NCBI RefSeq assembly: GCF_018252635.1
Contig: NZ_JAGTXM010000001.1
Location: 496,122 to 560,121 of the forward strand
Direction: 5' to 3'
Source: Citrobacter amalonaticus
GTDB taxonomy: Bacteria; Pseudomonadota; Gammaproteobacteria; Enterobacterales; Enterobacteriaceae
Length of the DNA stretch: 64,000 bases
Positions 30,008-39,061 of this stretch are shown one piece after another; the first letter of the stretch is position 1; each line of letters begins with the position of its first letter. Both the position numbers and the translations under genes were made by a program. A model generated the notes under the pieces. That model ran no database searches. It saw only the letters and a list, made by a program, of their open reading frames with translations, and was not told the origin of the DNA.

Positions 30008-31072
30008 TCAGGCGATACCCGGATCGCCACTGACTAAAATATGGTTACGCCCCAGATCCTTAGCTTTATAGAGCGCCCGATCGGCATGAAGAATCGCCTT
30101 TTCGACATCTCTTTCCACCAGAGGCGCAATACCGATACTGATCGTGACGTGAGTTGCGACGCGCTCATTGAACATATGGGGAATTTTGAGATCGTATACA
30201 TGCTGTCGAATGCGTTCCGCCGCCTCGCGGGCTGTGTGTGGATCGCTCGCCGTCAGTAACACCATAAACTCTTCACCGCCAAATCGGGCAACGACATCAC
30301 GTGAACGCACGGCGTTGCGGATCGCAGCGGAAACGCGGATCAGCGCCTGATCGCCCATCATATGCCCATAGTGATCGTTGTAGGCTTTGAAATGGTCGAT
30401 GTCGATGAGCAAAACGTAATGCTCATGCGTGTCCAGTTCCAGCACGGTTTTCAGCTTATGCTCGAGTCCACGTCGATTGTACAAACCCGTTAATGGATCA
30501 AGCATACTCAGATCAGTCAGCGTCTCTTTTTCGGCGAGCAGTTTGAACATCAATTGCTGGGCAAAGTCGTCATAGCGCTTTTGAATCACATGTTGTATCG
30601 CAATACCGACCATGGGCAGGGCCATAAAAAATAGCAACCGAAGGCCGTGTTCGTTGCCGTTTAGCCATAAACAGGCTAATAAGGATGGCAACGAATGAAG
30701 CGTGAATGTGATGATATTATTGGCAAAAGCAATTGAACCAATAAATAACACCGTCAGAAGTGCCATCAGCAAAAAAGAAGCGTCAGGATTGTGCTGAGCC
30801 AGATATTTTAGCGTAATGTGCGCGGCCCATAATCCACCAAAGAGTATCGAGATGGCATGGAGATTAATCCGTTTCTTCGCATACCTTACATGCCATGTCA
30901 GTAACGCAGTGCTCAGCACAAGGATGAGGAATCCTGGTGTGGAGATGGTTTTACTGGGATAGATCGGAAAGGCTACGGCAAACAACGCGGAAATGGCGTT
31001 GAGAAACAAAAAAAGTCGCAGGGAGAGTTGATATTTTTTAGTACGCAGAGTTTGCCAGGATTGTGCAGTCAT
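30008..31072 (-). CDS. Membrane-bound diguanylate cyclase (GGDEF)
   Basis: 354 residues. The first ~180 hold about six membrane helices (a MASE-like sensor); the C-terminal GGDEF domain has DPLTGLYNRRGLE, a GGEEF active site (RFGGEEFMVLL), and an RSRD motif five residues before it, which is the RxxD inhibitory I-site. It should make c-di-GMP and be product-inhibited. Salmonella has a GGDEF gene at this place next to fhuF (from memory), K-12 does not. The input signal is unknown. Confidence 0.9.
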   Translation of the reverse strand: MTAQSWQTLRTKKYQLSLRLFLFLNAISALFAVAFPIYPSKTISTPGFLILVLSTALLTWHVRYAKKRINLHAISILFGGLWAAHITLKYLAQHNPDASFLLMALLTVLFIGSIAFANNIITFTLHSLPSLLACLWLNGNEHGLRLLFFMALPMVGIAIQHVIQKRYDDFAQQLMFKLLAEKETLTDLSMLDPLTGLYNRRGLEHKLKTVLELDTHEHYVLLIDIDHFKAYNDHYGHMMGDQALIRVSAAIRNAVRSRDVVARFGGEEFMVLLTASDPHTAREAAERIRQHVYDLKIPHMFNERVATHVTISIGIAPLVERDVEKAILHADRALYKAKDLGRNHILVSGDPGIA

Positions 31073-31279
31073 ATCTTAACGTCATTATTTATCTAACAAT
31101 TACACTGTTCAGGTCACACAAATAATGGGCGAGAAGATGCTCGCTTAAAATCAGATTATTGTGTCTTTACGTTTACCGCTGTGCAATTTATCACCTTAAA
31201 TAATTCATGTCATCATTGCTTAAGTAAAGCTTATGGGAATGGTGTATGAGCTACTGACAAATGAGAAAACTTATCATAT

Positions 31280-31298
31280 GATATTGGTTATCATTATC
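31280..31298. promoter_or_regulatory. Fur box upstream of the DUF1435 gene
   Basis: GATATTGGTTATCATTATC matches 16 of 19 positions of the Fur consensus GATAATGATAATCATTATC. It lies 18 bp before the start codon, where it would block transcription or leader clearance when iron is plentiful. Confidence 0.85.
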
Positions 31299-31316
31299 AG
31301 TGTGAGAGGTGAAACC

Positions 31317-31553
31317 ATGTTGCAACGGGCGCTGGGCAGCGGTTGGGGAGTTCTGCTGCCGGGGATCGTGATTGCCGGGCTGGCGTTTGCCGATCTTTCT
31401 CTCGGGGCATGGAAGACCATTATTGTATTCGGATTGCTGCTGACGCCAGCGATGCTCTATCACAAACAATTACGGCACTTTGTGCTGTTACCATCATGTG
31501 TGGTGTTGATCGGCGGAATAATGCTGGTGATGATGAACTGGAATCAGGGATGA
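31317..31553 (+). CDS. yjjZ: YjjZ-like small membrane protein (DUF1435)
   Basis: 78 residues with three hydrophobic segments (GVLLPGIVIAGLAFADLSLG, WKTIIVFGLLLTPAMLY, and VLLPSCVVLIGGIMLVMM). The ATG at 31317 follows GAGAGGTGA; a start 28 codons upstream would overlap the Fur box. Position between fhuF and the leucine tRNAs and the strong Fur box match E. coli yjjZ. Its role in iron metabolism is not known. Confidence 0.8.
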   Translation: MLQRALGSGWGVLLPGIVIAGLAFADLSLGAWKTIIVFGLLLTPAMLYHKQLRHFVLLPSCVVLIGGIMLVMMNWNQG

Positions 31554-31590
31554 ATAATCGCAAACGCTCAGGAGAGGAAGATAAGATAAT

Positions 31591-31677
31591 TGGTGCGAGG
31601 GGGGGGACTTGAACCCCCACGTCCGTAAGGACACTAACACCTGAAGCTAGCGCGTCTACCAATTCCGCCACCTTCGC
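31591..31677 (-). tRNA. leuV: tRNA-Leu (CAG), distal copy
   Basis: 87 nt on the minus strand including the encoded CCA: GCGAAGGTGGCGGAATTGG at the 5' end, the CAG anticodon in CTTCAGGT, a long variable arm (GTCC-TTAC-GGAC) typical of leucine tRNAs, and a GGTTCAAGTCC T loop. It is the last of three tandem copies. Which of leuP, leuQ or leuV each copy corresponds to is uncertain. Confidence 0.96.
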
Positions 31678-31709
31678 ACAGTCATCTTACTTTGCTGATA
31701 TCGCCTCGT

Positions 31710-31796
31710 TGGTGCGAGGGGGGGGACTTGAACCCCCACGTCCGTAAGAACACTAACACCTGAAGCTAGCGCGTCTACCAATTCCGCCACCTTCGC
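31710..31796 (-). tRNA. leuP: tRNA-Leu (CAG), middle copy with one variant base
   Basis: 87 nt, same as its neighbours except plus-strand A at 31749 (G in the others). On the RNA this turns the variable-arm stem GTCC into GTTC, so one C-G pair becomes U-G. The tRNA should still fold. The leuP name is by position and uncertain. Confidence 0.95.
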
Positions 31797-31824
31797 CCAG
31801 TGCGAGCAATATCAACGTGGTTTA

Positions 31825-31911
31825 TGGTGCGAGGGGGGGGACTTGAACCCCCACGTCCGTAAGGACACTAACACCTGAAGCTAGCGCGTCTACCAATTCC
31901 GCCACCTTCGC
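31825..31911 (-). tRNA. leuQ: tRNA-Leu (CAG), promoter-proximal copy
   Basis: 87 nt, identical to the distal copy over its length. Spacers between the copies are 32 and 28 bp, too short for separate promoters, so all three are processed from one transcript. The naming among leuP, leuQ and leuV is uncertain. Confidence 0.96.
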
Positions 31912-31952
31912 ATACCATCGATTCTTAAAAAGAATCGCTACCACGGAGGCGC

Positions 31953-31980
31953 ATTCTAGTGGTTTTCAGCTTTTCGTCAA
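31953..31980 (-). promoter_or_regulatory. Promoter of the leucine tRNA operon
   Basis: On the minus strand, TTGACG (31980-31975), a 16-bp spacer and TAGAAT (31958-31953), followed by a GC-rich discriminator (GCGCC). A GC-rich discriminator is the mark of stringent, ppGpp-controlled stable-RNA promoters, and this arrangement is the known leuV type. Confidence 0.88.
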
Positions 31981-32016
31981 TAGTTAATTACGTGGGATAG
32001 CGGTGATTGCTGCAAA

Positions 32017-32201
32017 AACGGCCATTCGCATGGCCGTTCAGACTGCTGACAAAGAAGGAAAAAACGTGGTTTTTCCTTCTTTAAGGTTATCAGCCGAAAA
32101 TCAATGAGTTGATTTTCCTTGTTTTCAATGAGGTGAACTCTGCTTGTCCGGTATCGGGATGAGGTTGGTCATCCCTCTCAACGGCCATTTGCATGGCCGT
32201 T
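32017..32201. other. Cluster of five hairpins between the leu tRNA promoter and rsmC
   Basis: This non-coding 185 bp holds five inverted repeats in a row. 32017-32038: AACGGCCAT/ATGGCCGTT. 32051-32082: 13-bp arms AAAGAAGGAAAAA/TTTTTCCTTCTTT. 32096-32117: GAAAATCAA/TTGATTTTC. 32156-32175: GGGATGA/TCATCCC. 32180-32201: AACGGCCAT/ATGGCCGTT again. The first and last are identical apart from one loop base (TCGC, TTGC). The rsmC transcript would read through all five; the 13-bp stem with flanking T runs could be a terminator in either direction. The outer pair is unexplained. Confidence 0.7.
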
Positions 32202-32210
32202 ATCGTGCTA

Positions 32211-33242
32211 TCACGCTTTTTTCGCCTGGCGGGTCATGATCGTGCGATACACTTTGAAGCGTCCGGTCTGGGCAATAACCTCGTGGAAGCCAAAGGTCTC
32301 ATCCAGTACCTGCGGATACGGCAGGAAGGCGTTAGCGACAATGCGCAGCTCGCCGCCGCTGTTCAGGTGACGGACGGCACCGCGAATCAGAGATTGCGTG
32401 GCATCAAGGCTGGTTTGCATTCCGTCATGGAACGGGGGGTTCGAGATGATCATATCAAAGCGCCCCGTCACTTCAGAGAAGACGTTGCTGGCAAAGACTT
32501 CGCCCTCAATGCCGTTCGCCGCGAGGGTTGCTCGACTGGCTTCAACTGCTGGCGCGGCGACGTCGCAGAGCGTTAAACGCACTTTCGGCGAGTGGCTGGC
32601 AAGCGCGGCAGAAAGCACGCCTGCGCCACAGCCGACGTCCAGCACTTTGCCTTTGGTGTGCGGCGTCAGGGTGGAGAGCAGCAACTGGCTGCCACTATCC
32701 AGACCATCGCGGCTGAAGACACCAGGCAGGGTTTTGATCGTCAGCCCGTCAACGTTGTACTCGCCCCAGAATTTATTAGCATCAAACGTCGGCTGCGTTT
32801 CCAGACGTCCGTGATAAAGCCCGCAACGACGTGCGCTGTCGATTTTGTTCAGCGGTGCGTATTCCGCCAGCATTTGCTCGGCGCTACGTACGCCACTGCG
32901 GTTTTCACCGACTACAAAAATGTCGGTTCCCACGGGAAGCAGTGACAGAATGTTCATCAACTGGAACTGCGCTTCCGGTTTGTTTTTCGGCCAGTAGTAG
33001 ATCAAGGTGTCGCAGTCGACAACGTCTTCCGCTTGCGCGACAAGACTAAAGCGCGCGTTGTTGCCCATCTGGCGGCTCAGTGCCTGCCAGTGGTGAAACT
33101 GTTGTGTATGCACGCGGCGGCCTGCACTTTCAAAACGCGCGGGCAGGTCATCCTGCAAGTCTCCGGCAAACAGAATACGGCTTTGTTCGAAATCATCACT
33201 GTGGCGCAGCAAGACTTCACTTGCCGGGGTAAAAGCAGACAT
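32211..33242 (-). CDS. rsmC: RsmC, 16S rRNA m2G1207 methyltransferase
   Basis: 343 residues, the K-12 length, with the double methyltransferase architecture: a degenerate N-terminal domain and an active C-terminal one with [15 protein letters not shown] (SAM binding) and the catalytic NPPFH motif ([10 protein letters not shown]). It methylates G1207 of 16S rRNA in the 30S subunit. It is divergent from holD across a 102-bp gap. Downstream lie the five hairpins. Confidence 0.97.
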   Translation of the reverse strand: MSAFTPASEVLLRHSDDFEQSRILFAGDLQDDLPARFESAGRRVHTQQFHHWQALSRQMGNNARFSLVAQAEDVVDCDTLIYYWPKNKPEAQFQLMNILSLLPVGTDIFVVGENRSGVRSAEQMLAEYAPLNKIDSARRCGLYHGRLETQPTFDANKFWGEYNVDGLTIKTLPGVFSRDGLDSGSQLLLSTLTPHTKGKVLDVGCGAGVLSAALASHSPKVRLTLCDVAAPAVEASRATLAANGIEGEVFASNVFSEVTGRFDMIISNPPFHDGMQTSLDATQSLIRGAVRHLNSGGELRIVANAFLPYPQVLDETFGFHEVIAQTGRFKVYRTIMTRQAKKA

Positions 33243-33344
33243 GGAAAACTCCTTAATTCATACAGCGGGCGATTATAGACGTTTGATGGCGTCTATTCGA
33301 CTAATTTGCTATATTTGCGCCCCTGGATACAGGAGCGATTCGCT

Positions 33345-33758
33345 ATGACAACCCGACGAGACTGGCAGTTACAACAGCTGGGCATTACCCAGTGGTCGCT
33401 GCGTCGCCCCGGCGCGTTGCAGGGAGAGATCGCGATTTCTATTCCTGCACACGTTCGTCTGGTGATGATCGGTGAAACACTGCCGCCGCTGACTGAACCT
33501 CTGGTCAGTGACATTCTGCGTGCATTAATGCTGAGCCCCGATCAGGTTTTGCAGGTGACGCCCGAACGCGTCGCAATGTTGCCGCAGGGCAGCCGTTGCA
33601 ACAGCTGGAAGATGGGAACAGATGCGCCGCTGTTACTGGAAGGTGCGCAGGTTGCAACGCCGGCATTTGATGAATTGCGGGCAAACCCAGCGGCACGCGC
33701 CGCACTATGGCAACAAATCTGCACACATGAACACGATTTCTTCCCTCAGTCAGAGTGA
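33345..33758 (+). CDS. holD: HolD, DNA polymerase III psi subunit
   Basis: 137 residues, the K-12 length, starting MTTRRDWQLQQLGITQWSLR. The N-terminal ~25 residues are the part that binds chi (HolC); the rest is the alpha/beta psi fold. It links the clamp loader to SSB through chi. The start was set at 33345 by length and by CAGGAGCG upstream. It overlaps rimI by 32 bp, as in E. coli. Confidence 0.96.
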   Translation: MTTRRDWQLQQLGITQWSLRRPGALQGEIAISIPAHVRLVMIGETLPPLTEPLVSDILRALMLSPDQVLQVTPERVAMLPQGSRCNSWKMGTDAPLLLEGAQVATPAFDELRANPAARAALWQQICTHEHDFFPQSE

Positions 33759-34173
33759 TTTACCCGCCGCGTTTCAGATTGAAAAGCGCGCCCATGCGTT
33801 TCCCTGGAGTGAGCACACGTTTGCCAGTAATCAGGGGGAGCGTTACCTCAACTATCAATTGACGGTAGAGGGGCGAATGGCGGCGTTTGCCATTACCCAG
33901 GTCGTGCTGGATGAAGCTACGCTGTTCAACATTGCCGTTGATCCCGACTTTCAACGCCGGGGATTAGGGAAAGCGCTGTTGGAATATCTCATTGATGAAT
34001 TAGAAAAACGCGGCGTCCTGACGCTGTGGCTGGAGGTTCGCGCTTCCAACGTTGCCGCCATCGCACTGTACGAAAGCTTAGGCTTTAACGAGGCAACGAT
34101 TCGCCGCAATTATTATCCGACCGCTGACGGTCGCGAGGACGCCATCATAATGGCACTGCCAATCAGTATGTAA
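33727..34173 (+). CDS. rimI: RimI, N-alpha-acetyltransferase of ribosomal protein S18
   Basis: 148 residues, a GNAT protein: [12 protein letters not shown] near the N-terminus, the acetyl-CoA loop [18 protein letters not shown], and the C-terminal [28 protein letters not shown] typical of RimI. It acetylates the N-terminal Ala of S18. The start lies within holD (32-bp overlap), so translation is probably coupled. Confidence 0.97.
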   Translation: MNTISSLSQSDLPAAFQIEKRAHAFPWSEHTFASNQGERYLNYQLTVEGRMAAFAITQVVLDEATLFNIAVDPDFQRRGLGKALLEYLIDELEKRGVLTLWLEVRASNVAAIALYESLGFNEATIRRNYYPTADGREDAIIMALPISM

Positions 34174-34187
34174 AAGAAGGTGTAATG

Positions 34188-34865
34188 ATGAAGTGGGACT
34201 GGATTTTCTTTGATGCCGACGAAACGCTGTTCACGTTTGACTCGTTTACTGGCTTACAGCGGATGTTTCTCGACTACAGCATCACCTTTACCGCTGAAGA
34301 TTTTCAGGACTACCAGGCCGTGAATAAACCGTTGTGGGTGGATTATCAGAACGGCGCGATCACCTCATTACAGCTTCAGCATGCCCGCTTCCAGAGCTGG
34401 GCAGAACGGTTAAAGGTTGAGCCAGGCTCGCTTAACGATGCCTTTATGAACGCGATGGCCGAAATTTGCGCGCCGCTGCCGGGAGCCGTTTCGCTGCTCA
34501 ATGCGATTCGCGGCAAAGCCAAAATTGGCATTATTACCAATGGTTTTACTTCCCTGCAGCAGATCCGCCTTGAGCGCACGGGACTTCGCGACTACTTTGA
34601 TTTACTTGTCATTTCCGAAGAAGTAGGCGTGGCGAAGCCGGATCCGAAGATTTTTGATTACGCCCTGGCGCAGGCGGGCAATCCCGATCGCGATCGGGTG
34701 TTGATGGTAGGGGATACCGCCGCGTCCGATATTCTCGGTGGCATCAACGCCGGGCTTTCTACATGCTGGCTGAATGCGCATCATCGCGAGCAGCCGGAAG
34801 GCATCGAGCCAACCTGGACCGTATCGTCATTACACGAACTGGAGCAGCTCCTGTGTAAACACTGA
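34188..34865 (+). CDS. yjjG: YjjG, HAD-family dUMP/nucleotide phosphatase
   Basis: 225 residues from the second of two adjacent ATGs. HAD motif I is FFDADETLF, where the usual DxD is DAD, motif II is [14 protein letters not shown], motif III/IV is [10 protein letters not shown] and [12 protein letters not shown]. YjjG dephosphorylates non-canonical pyrimidine nucleotides and so protects against their incorporation. It follows rimI by 14 bp in the holD-rimI-yjjG run and precedes prfC. Confidence 0.96.
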   Translation: MKWDWIFFDADETLFTFDSFTGLQRMFLDYSITFTAEDFQDYQAVNKPLWVDYQNGAITSLQLQHARFQSWAERLKVEPGSLNDAFMNAMAEICAPLPGAVSLLNAIRGKAKIGIITNGFTSLQQIRLERTGLRDYFDLLVISEEVGVAKPDPKIFDYALAQAGNPDRDRVLMVGDTAASDILGGINAGLSTCWLNAHHREQPEGIEPTWTVSSLHELEQLLCKH

Positions 34866-34957
34866 TTGCCTCCCCCCCGCTGATGGGTAAAATAGCCGCA
34901 ATTTTTCGTATTTAACATGCGCGGCGCGATGCCGCGTTTACTCAAGAAGAATGAACT

Positions 34958-36547
34958 ATGACGTTGTCTCCTTATTTGCAGGAGGTGGCCAAGCGCCGCA
35001 CTTTTGCCATTATTTCTCACCCGGATGCCGGTAAAACGACCATCACAGAGAAGGTATTGCTGTTCGGACAGGCGATTCAGACTGCCGGTACGGTAAAAGG
35101 CCGTGGTTCCAGCCAGCATGCGAAATCGGACTGGATGGAAATGGAAAAGCAGCGTGGGATCTCCATAACCACCTCCGTCATGCAGTTTCCGTATCATAAC
35201 TGTCTGGTTAATCTGCTGGACACCCCGGGGCACGAAGACTTCTCCGAAGATACCTACCGTACCCTGACGGCAGTGGACTGCTGTCTGATGGTGATCGATG
35301 CCGCGAAAGGCGTCGAGGATCGTACCCGTAAGCTGATGGAAGTGACCCGTCTGCGTGATACGCCGATCCTGACCTTTATGAACAAACTCGACCGCGACAT
35401 CCGTGATCCGATGGAGTTGCTGGACGAAGTGGAGAACGAGCTGAAAATCGGCTGTGCGCCGATCACCTGGCCAATTGGCTGCGGCAAGCTGTTCAAAGGC
35501 GTTTACCACCTCTATAAAGATGAAACCTATCTGTATCAGACGGGTAAAGGCCACACCATCCAGGAAGTGCGCATTGTTAAAGGTCTGGATAACCCGGATC
35601 TCGACGCGGCCGTTGGTGAAGATCTGGCGCAACAGCTGCGCGATGAACTGGAACTGGTGAAGGGCGCCTCCAACGAGTTCGATAAAGAGCTGTTCCTGGC
35701 GGGCGAAATTACCCCGGTCTTCTTTGGTACCGCACTGGGTAACTTCGGCGTCGACCATATGCTGGATGGTCTGGTGGAATGGGCGCCTGCGCCAATGCCG
35801 CGCAAGACCGATACGCGTGTTGTGGAAGCGGAAGAAGAGAAGTTCACCGGCTTCGTCTTTAAAATTCAGGCCAACATGGATCCGAAACACCGTGACCGCG
35901 TGGCATTTATGCGTGTTGTCTCCGGCAAGTACGAAAAAGGCATGAAAATGCGTCAGGTCCGTATCGGCAAAGACGTGGTGATCTCTGACGCGCTGACCTT
36001 TATGGCCGGTGACCGTTCGCATGTGGAAGAGGCTTACCCGGGTGATATTCTCGGTCTGCACAACCACGGCACTATCCAGATCGGCGATACCTTCACTCAG
36101 GGTGAAATGATGAAGTTCACTGGTATTCCGAACTTCGCGCCGGAGCTGTTTCGTCGTATTCGCCTGAAAGATCCACTGAAGCAGAAACAGTTGCTAAAGG
36201 GTCTGGTACAGCTTTCCGAAGAAGGTGCGGTCCAGGTGTTCCGTCCGATCGCCAATAACGATCTGATCGTGGGCGCGGTCGGGGTGCTGCAGTTCGACGT
36301 GGTTGTTGCCCGTCTGAAGAGCGAGTACAACGTTGAAGCCATTTATGAGTCTGTCAACGTGGCGACGGCACGCTGGGTGGAATGCGCTGATGCGAAGAAA
36401 TTCGAAGAGTTTAAGCGTAAGAACGAAGTACAGCTGGCGCTTGATGGCGGCGATAACCTGACCTATATCGCACCGACGATGGTGAACCTTAACCTGACGC
36501 AAGAGCGTTATCCTGACGTACAGTTCCGCAAGACGCGCGAACACTAA
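34958..36547 (+). CDS. prfC: PrfC, peptide chain release factor 3
   Basis: 529 residues, the K-12 length. The GTPase domain has [13 protein letters not shown] (P-loop), [11 protein letters not shown] (switch I) and [14 protein letters not shown] (switch II), and NKLDRD. Domains II and III follow. RF3 is a translational GTPase that recycles RF1/RF2 after termination and takes part in quality control. A 92-bp gap separates it from yjjG. Confidence 0.98.
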   Translation: MTLSPYLQEVAKRRTFAIISHPDAGKTTITEKVLLFGQAIQTAGTVKGRGSSQHAKSDWMEMEKQRGISITTSVMQFPYHNCLVNLLDTPGHEDFSEDTYRTLTAVDCCLMVIDAAKGVEDRTRKLMEVTRLRDTPILTFMNKLDRDIRDPMELLDEVENELKIGCAPITWPIGCGKLFKGVYHLYKDETYLYQTGKGHTIQEVRIVKGLDNPDLDAAVGEDLAQQLRDELELVKGASNEFDKELFLAGEITPVFFGTALGNFGVDHMLDGLVEWAPAPMPRKTDTRVVEAEEEKFTGFVFKIQANMDPKHRDRVAFMRVVSGKYEKGMKMRQVRIGKDVVISDALTFMAGDRSHVEEAYPGDILGLHNHGTIQIGDTFTQGEMMKFTGIPNFAPELFRRIRLKDPLKQKQLLKGLVQLSEEGAVQVFRPIANNDLIVGAVGVLQFDVVVARLKSEYNVEAIYESVNVATARWVECADAKKFEEFKRKNEVQLALDGGDNLTYIAPTMVNLNLTQERYPDVQFRKTREH

Positions 36548-36558
36548 TTTACCCCTTC

Positions 36559-36582
36559 AGGGCGCGGCTGCCGCTGCGCCCT
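36559..36582 (+). terminator. Terminator-like hairpin after prfC
   Basis: AGGGCGC and GCGCCCT arms with an inner GGCTGCCGCT, followed by GCGACTTTTCC. It is a strong stem with a short T run, 11 bp after the prfC stop. Confidence 0.65.
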
Positions 36583-36692
36583 GCGACTTTTCCTGCCTTA
36601 TTAGCCCTTTGCGGAATGTTCTTAAATCCCTCTGTTTTGCTTATGACAGCCTGTTTTTTGCGCAAATCGCCGCGCTTTTTCAAAATTGTGAT

Positions 36693-36699
36693 CTATATT
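36693..36699 (+). promoter_or_regulatory. Probable sigma-S -10 element of osmY
   Basis: CTATATT in GATCTATATTTAACAAAG resembles the sigma-S extended -10 (CTATACTTAA). It would start transcription near 36706 and give a leader of about 255 nt, consistent with the long osmY leader in E. coli. The rest of the 414-bp prfC-osmY gap shows no ORF. Confidence 0.5.
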
Positions 36700-36961
36700 T
36701 AACAAAGTGATGACATAAACATTGGCTTTAAATACCGTTCAATGCGTGAATTTAAGTGCTTAAAGCTAATGTCTATTGTAGCCACGATATTAATAACTGA
36801 CTCAGAGAGACATCTGTCAGCGCATCATCATCACTTTTTGTGTTTTGTGATTGTGACCGCCGCCATTGACTTCTGAGCTGGGTGAATTTTCACCATATTC
36901 AGCAATGCAACCTTATGTTGCCTGAGCTCAAATTATGAGCAAACCATACAGGAATAAATCG

Positions 36962-37579
36962 ATGACTATGACAAGACTGAAGATTTCTAAAACTCTGCTG
37001 GCCGTGATGTTGACTTCCGCTGTGGCAACGGGTTCTGCGTATGCAGAAAACACTACCATGGATAAAGCGCAATCCGGTGTCGAAAGTGCAGGGCAGAAAG
37101 TCGATAGCTCTATGAATAAAGTCGGTAATTTCATGGATGACAGCGCCATCACTGCGAAAGTAAAAGCGGCACTGGTGGATCATGAAAGCATTAAGAGCAC
37201 CGATATCTCCGTCAAAACCGATCAGAAAGTCGTGACGCTGAGCGGCTTTGTTGAAAGCCAGGCGCAGGCGGAAGAAGCCGTGACCGTGGCAAAAGGTGTT
37301 GAAGGCGTGACCTCTGTTAGCGACAAACTCCACGTGCGCGACAGTAAATCAGACTCCGTGAAAGGCTATGCCGGCGATGCGGCAACAACCAGCGAGATCA
37401 AAGCGAAACTGCTGGCAGATGACATCGTCCCTTCCCGCAAAGTGAAAGTTGAAACGACCGATGGTGTGGTCCAGCTTTCCGGCACCGTGGATTCTCAGGC
37501 GCAAATCGAGCGCGCTGAGAGTATCGCAAAAGCCGTTGATGGCGTAAAAAGCGTCAAAAACGATCTGAAAGCGCAGTAA
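36962..37579 (+). CDS. osmY: OsmY, periplasmic BON-domain protein
   Basis: 205 residues. Signal peptide [19 protein letters not shown] followed by cleavage at AYA-EN. Two BON domains (about residues 60-125 and 140-205) repeat the pattern [11 protein letters not shown]...VTLSGFVES and SEIKAKLL...[10 protein letters not shown]. OsmY is induced by osmotic stress and stationary phase through sigma-S and is a periplasmic chaperone-like protein. A short linker after the signal peptide differs from K-12. Confidence 0.97.
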   Translation: MTMTRLKISKTLLAVMLTSAVATGSAYAENTTMDKAQSGVESAGQKVDSSMNKVGNFMDDSAITAKVKAALVDHESIKSTDISVKTDQKVVTLSGFVESQAQAEEAVTVAKGVEGVTSVSDKLHVRDSKSDSVKGYAGDAATTSEIKAKLLADDIVPSRKVKVETTDGVVQLSGTVDSQAQIERAESIAKAVDGVKSVKNDLKAQ

Positions 37580-37704
37580 GTCTTCGTTTTCTCCTCCGGC
37601 CCGGGTCGGAGGACGTCATGAGCATTACATAAACAATAGCGTGAATGAGCTGCCTGAGCGCTCATATCAAGCGGTCGACATTAACTATGGTAAAGGAGAA
37701 GCGT

Positions 37705-37866
37705 ATGTTTCGTTGGGGCATTATATTTCTGGTTATCGCGTTAATTGCCGCCGCACTGGGATTTGGTGGACTGGCCGGTACCGCAGCGGGCGCGGCGAAA
37801 ATTGTTTTCGTCGTCGGGATTATTCTCTTCCTGGTCAGCCTGTTTACAGGGCGTAAGCGGCCCTAG
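37705..37866 (+). CDS. ytjA: YtjA, small UPF0391 membrane protein
   Basis: 53 residues with two hydrophobic segments ([21 protein letters not shown] and [18 protein letters not shown]) joined by GTAAGA. This is the UPF0391/YtjA family, whose role is unknown but which is often found with stress genes such as osmY. A good RBS (AAAGGAGAAGCG) precedes the ATG. Confidence 0.93.
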   Translation: MFRWGIIFLVIALIAAALGFGGLAGTAAGAAKIVFVVGIILFLVSLFTGRKRP

Positions 37867-37987
37867 CGCGTAAACTGTGCAATGATTTTGCTGTCAAGCC
37901 GGTCCAGTGGACTGGCTTTTTCGGTTTTAGCCGCCGCCTATTTGCGTTATTTTGGCACATTACGTAATAAGAAACAGGAAGGCAGAG

Positions 37988-39061
37988 GTGGGGCAGCGTA
38001 TACCCGTCACGCTCGGCAATATTGCGCCGTTGTCATTAAGAACGTTCAAACCGGGTCGCCTGGCGCTGGTCTGCGAGGGCGGCGGGCAGCGCGGCATCTT
38101 TACGGCAGGTGTGCTGGACGAGTTCATGCGCGCGCAGTTTAATCCGTTCGATCTCTATTACGGCACCTCCGCGGGAGCGCAAAATCTGTCAGCCTATCTG
38201 TGCAATCAGCCCGGCTACGGGCGCAAAGTGATTATGCGCTATACCACCAAACGGGAATTCTTTGACCCGGTACGCTTTGTGCGCGGCGGGAATCTGATCG
38301 ATCTCGACTGGCTGGTAGAGTCCACGGCCAGCCAGATGCCATTGCAGATGGATACCGCTTCGCGCCTGTTCGAAACGGGGAAATCGTTTTACATGTGCGC
38401 CTGTCGGGGTGATGACTATACGCCGAACTATTTCTCTCCCAATACGCAAAACTGGCTCGATCTGATCCGGGCGTCCAGCGCAATCCCGGGGTTCTATCGT
38501 AGCGGTGTGTCGCTGGAAGGGACCAATTACCTGGATGGCGGGATCAGCGATGCAATTCCGGTGCGTGAGGCCGTGAAGCAGGGAGCGAAAACGCTGGTGG
38601 TGATTCGGACAGTGCCTTCGCAAATGTATTACACCCCGCAGTGGTTCAAGCGGATGGAGCGCTGGCTGGGCGAAAGCAGCCTGCAGCCGCTGGTCAATCT
38701 GGTTCAGCACCACGAAGCCAGCTATACGGAAATTCAGCGATTTATTGAAAAACCGCCGGGCAAGCTGAAGATCTTTGAAATCTTTCCGCCGAAGCCGCTG
38801 AAAAGCATGGCGCTGGGAAGTCGTATTCCAGCCCTGCGGGAAGACTATAAAATAGGCCGACTGTGTGGGCGCTATTTCCTGGCGACCGTGGGAAAACTGC
38901 TGGCAGCGGAGCCACCGTTATCACGCCACCTGTCGCCGATCGTCACGCCGACGCCGGTGGTGGTTCCGCCAGCACCGGTAGCCAACGATGCCCATGTGAC
39001 GCCGGTGAGCGATGCGCCGCAGGCTAACGATACGACATTCAGCAATGAGGATCTGGCGTGA
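37988..39061 (+). CDS. yjjU: YjjU, patatin-like phospholipase family protein
   Basis: 357 residues from a GTG start at 37988 (VGQRIPVTLG), which agrees with the E. coli start; an ATG 12 codons upstream is also open. Patatin motifs: the oxyanion loop EGGGQRG, nucleophile elbow GTSAG, and the catalytic Asp in YLDGGISDAIP. The C-terminus is rich in Pro, Ala and Asn and probably disordered. The substrate is not known. It overlaps yjjV by 4 bp. Confidence 0.94.
   Translation: MGQRIPVTLGNIAPLSLRTFKPGRLALVCEGGGQRGIFTAGVLDEFMRAQFNPFDLYYGTSAGAQNLSAYLCNQPGYGRKVIMRYTTKREFFDPVRFVRGGNLIDLDWLVESTASQMPLQMDTASRLFETGKSFYMCACRGDDYTPNYFSPNTQNWLDLIRASSAIPGFYRSGVSLEGTNYLDGGISDAIPVREAVKQGAKTLVVIRTVPSQMYYTPQWFKRMERWLGESSLQPLVNLVQHHEASYTEIQRFIEKPPGKLKIFEIFPPKPLKSMALGSRIPALREDYKIGRLCGRYFLATVGKLLAAEPPLSRHLSPIVTPTPVVVPPAPVANDAHVTPVSDAPQANDTTFSNEDLA

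Noticed and set aside
31420-31671. A short frame on the minus strand reading MAELVDALASGVSVL
   Set aside because: This is the usual translation of a leucine tRNA gene; the tRNA explains the sequence.
31591-31911. Three near-identical 87-bp units taken as a CRISPR-like or other repeat array
   Set aside because: They are tRNA-Leu genes with 28-32-bp spacers, encoded CCA ends and a shared promoter.
34781-36067. A 428-codon open frame on the minus strand opposite prfC
   Set aside because: Antisense to prfC, whose GTPase motifs are intact; the antisense protein is low-complexity and unlike any family.
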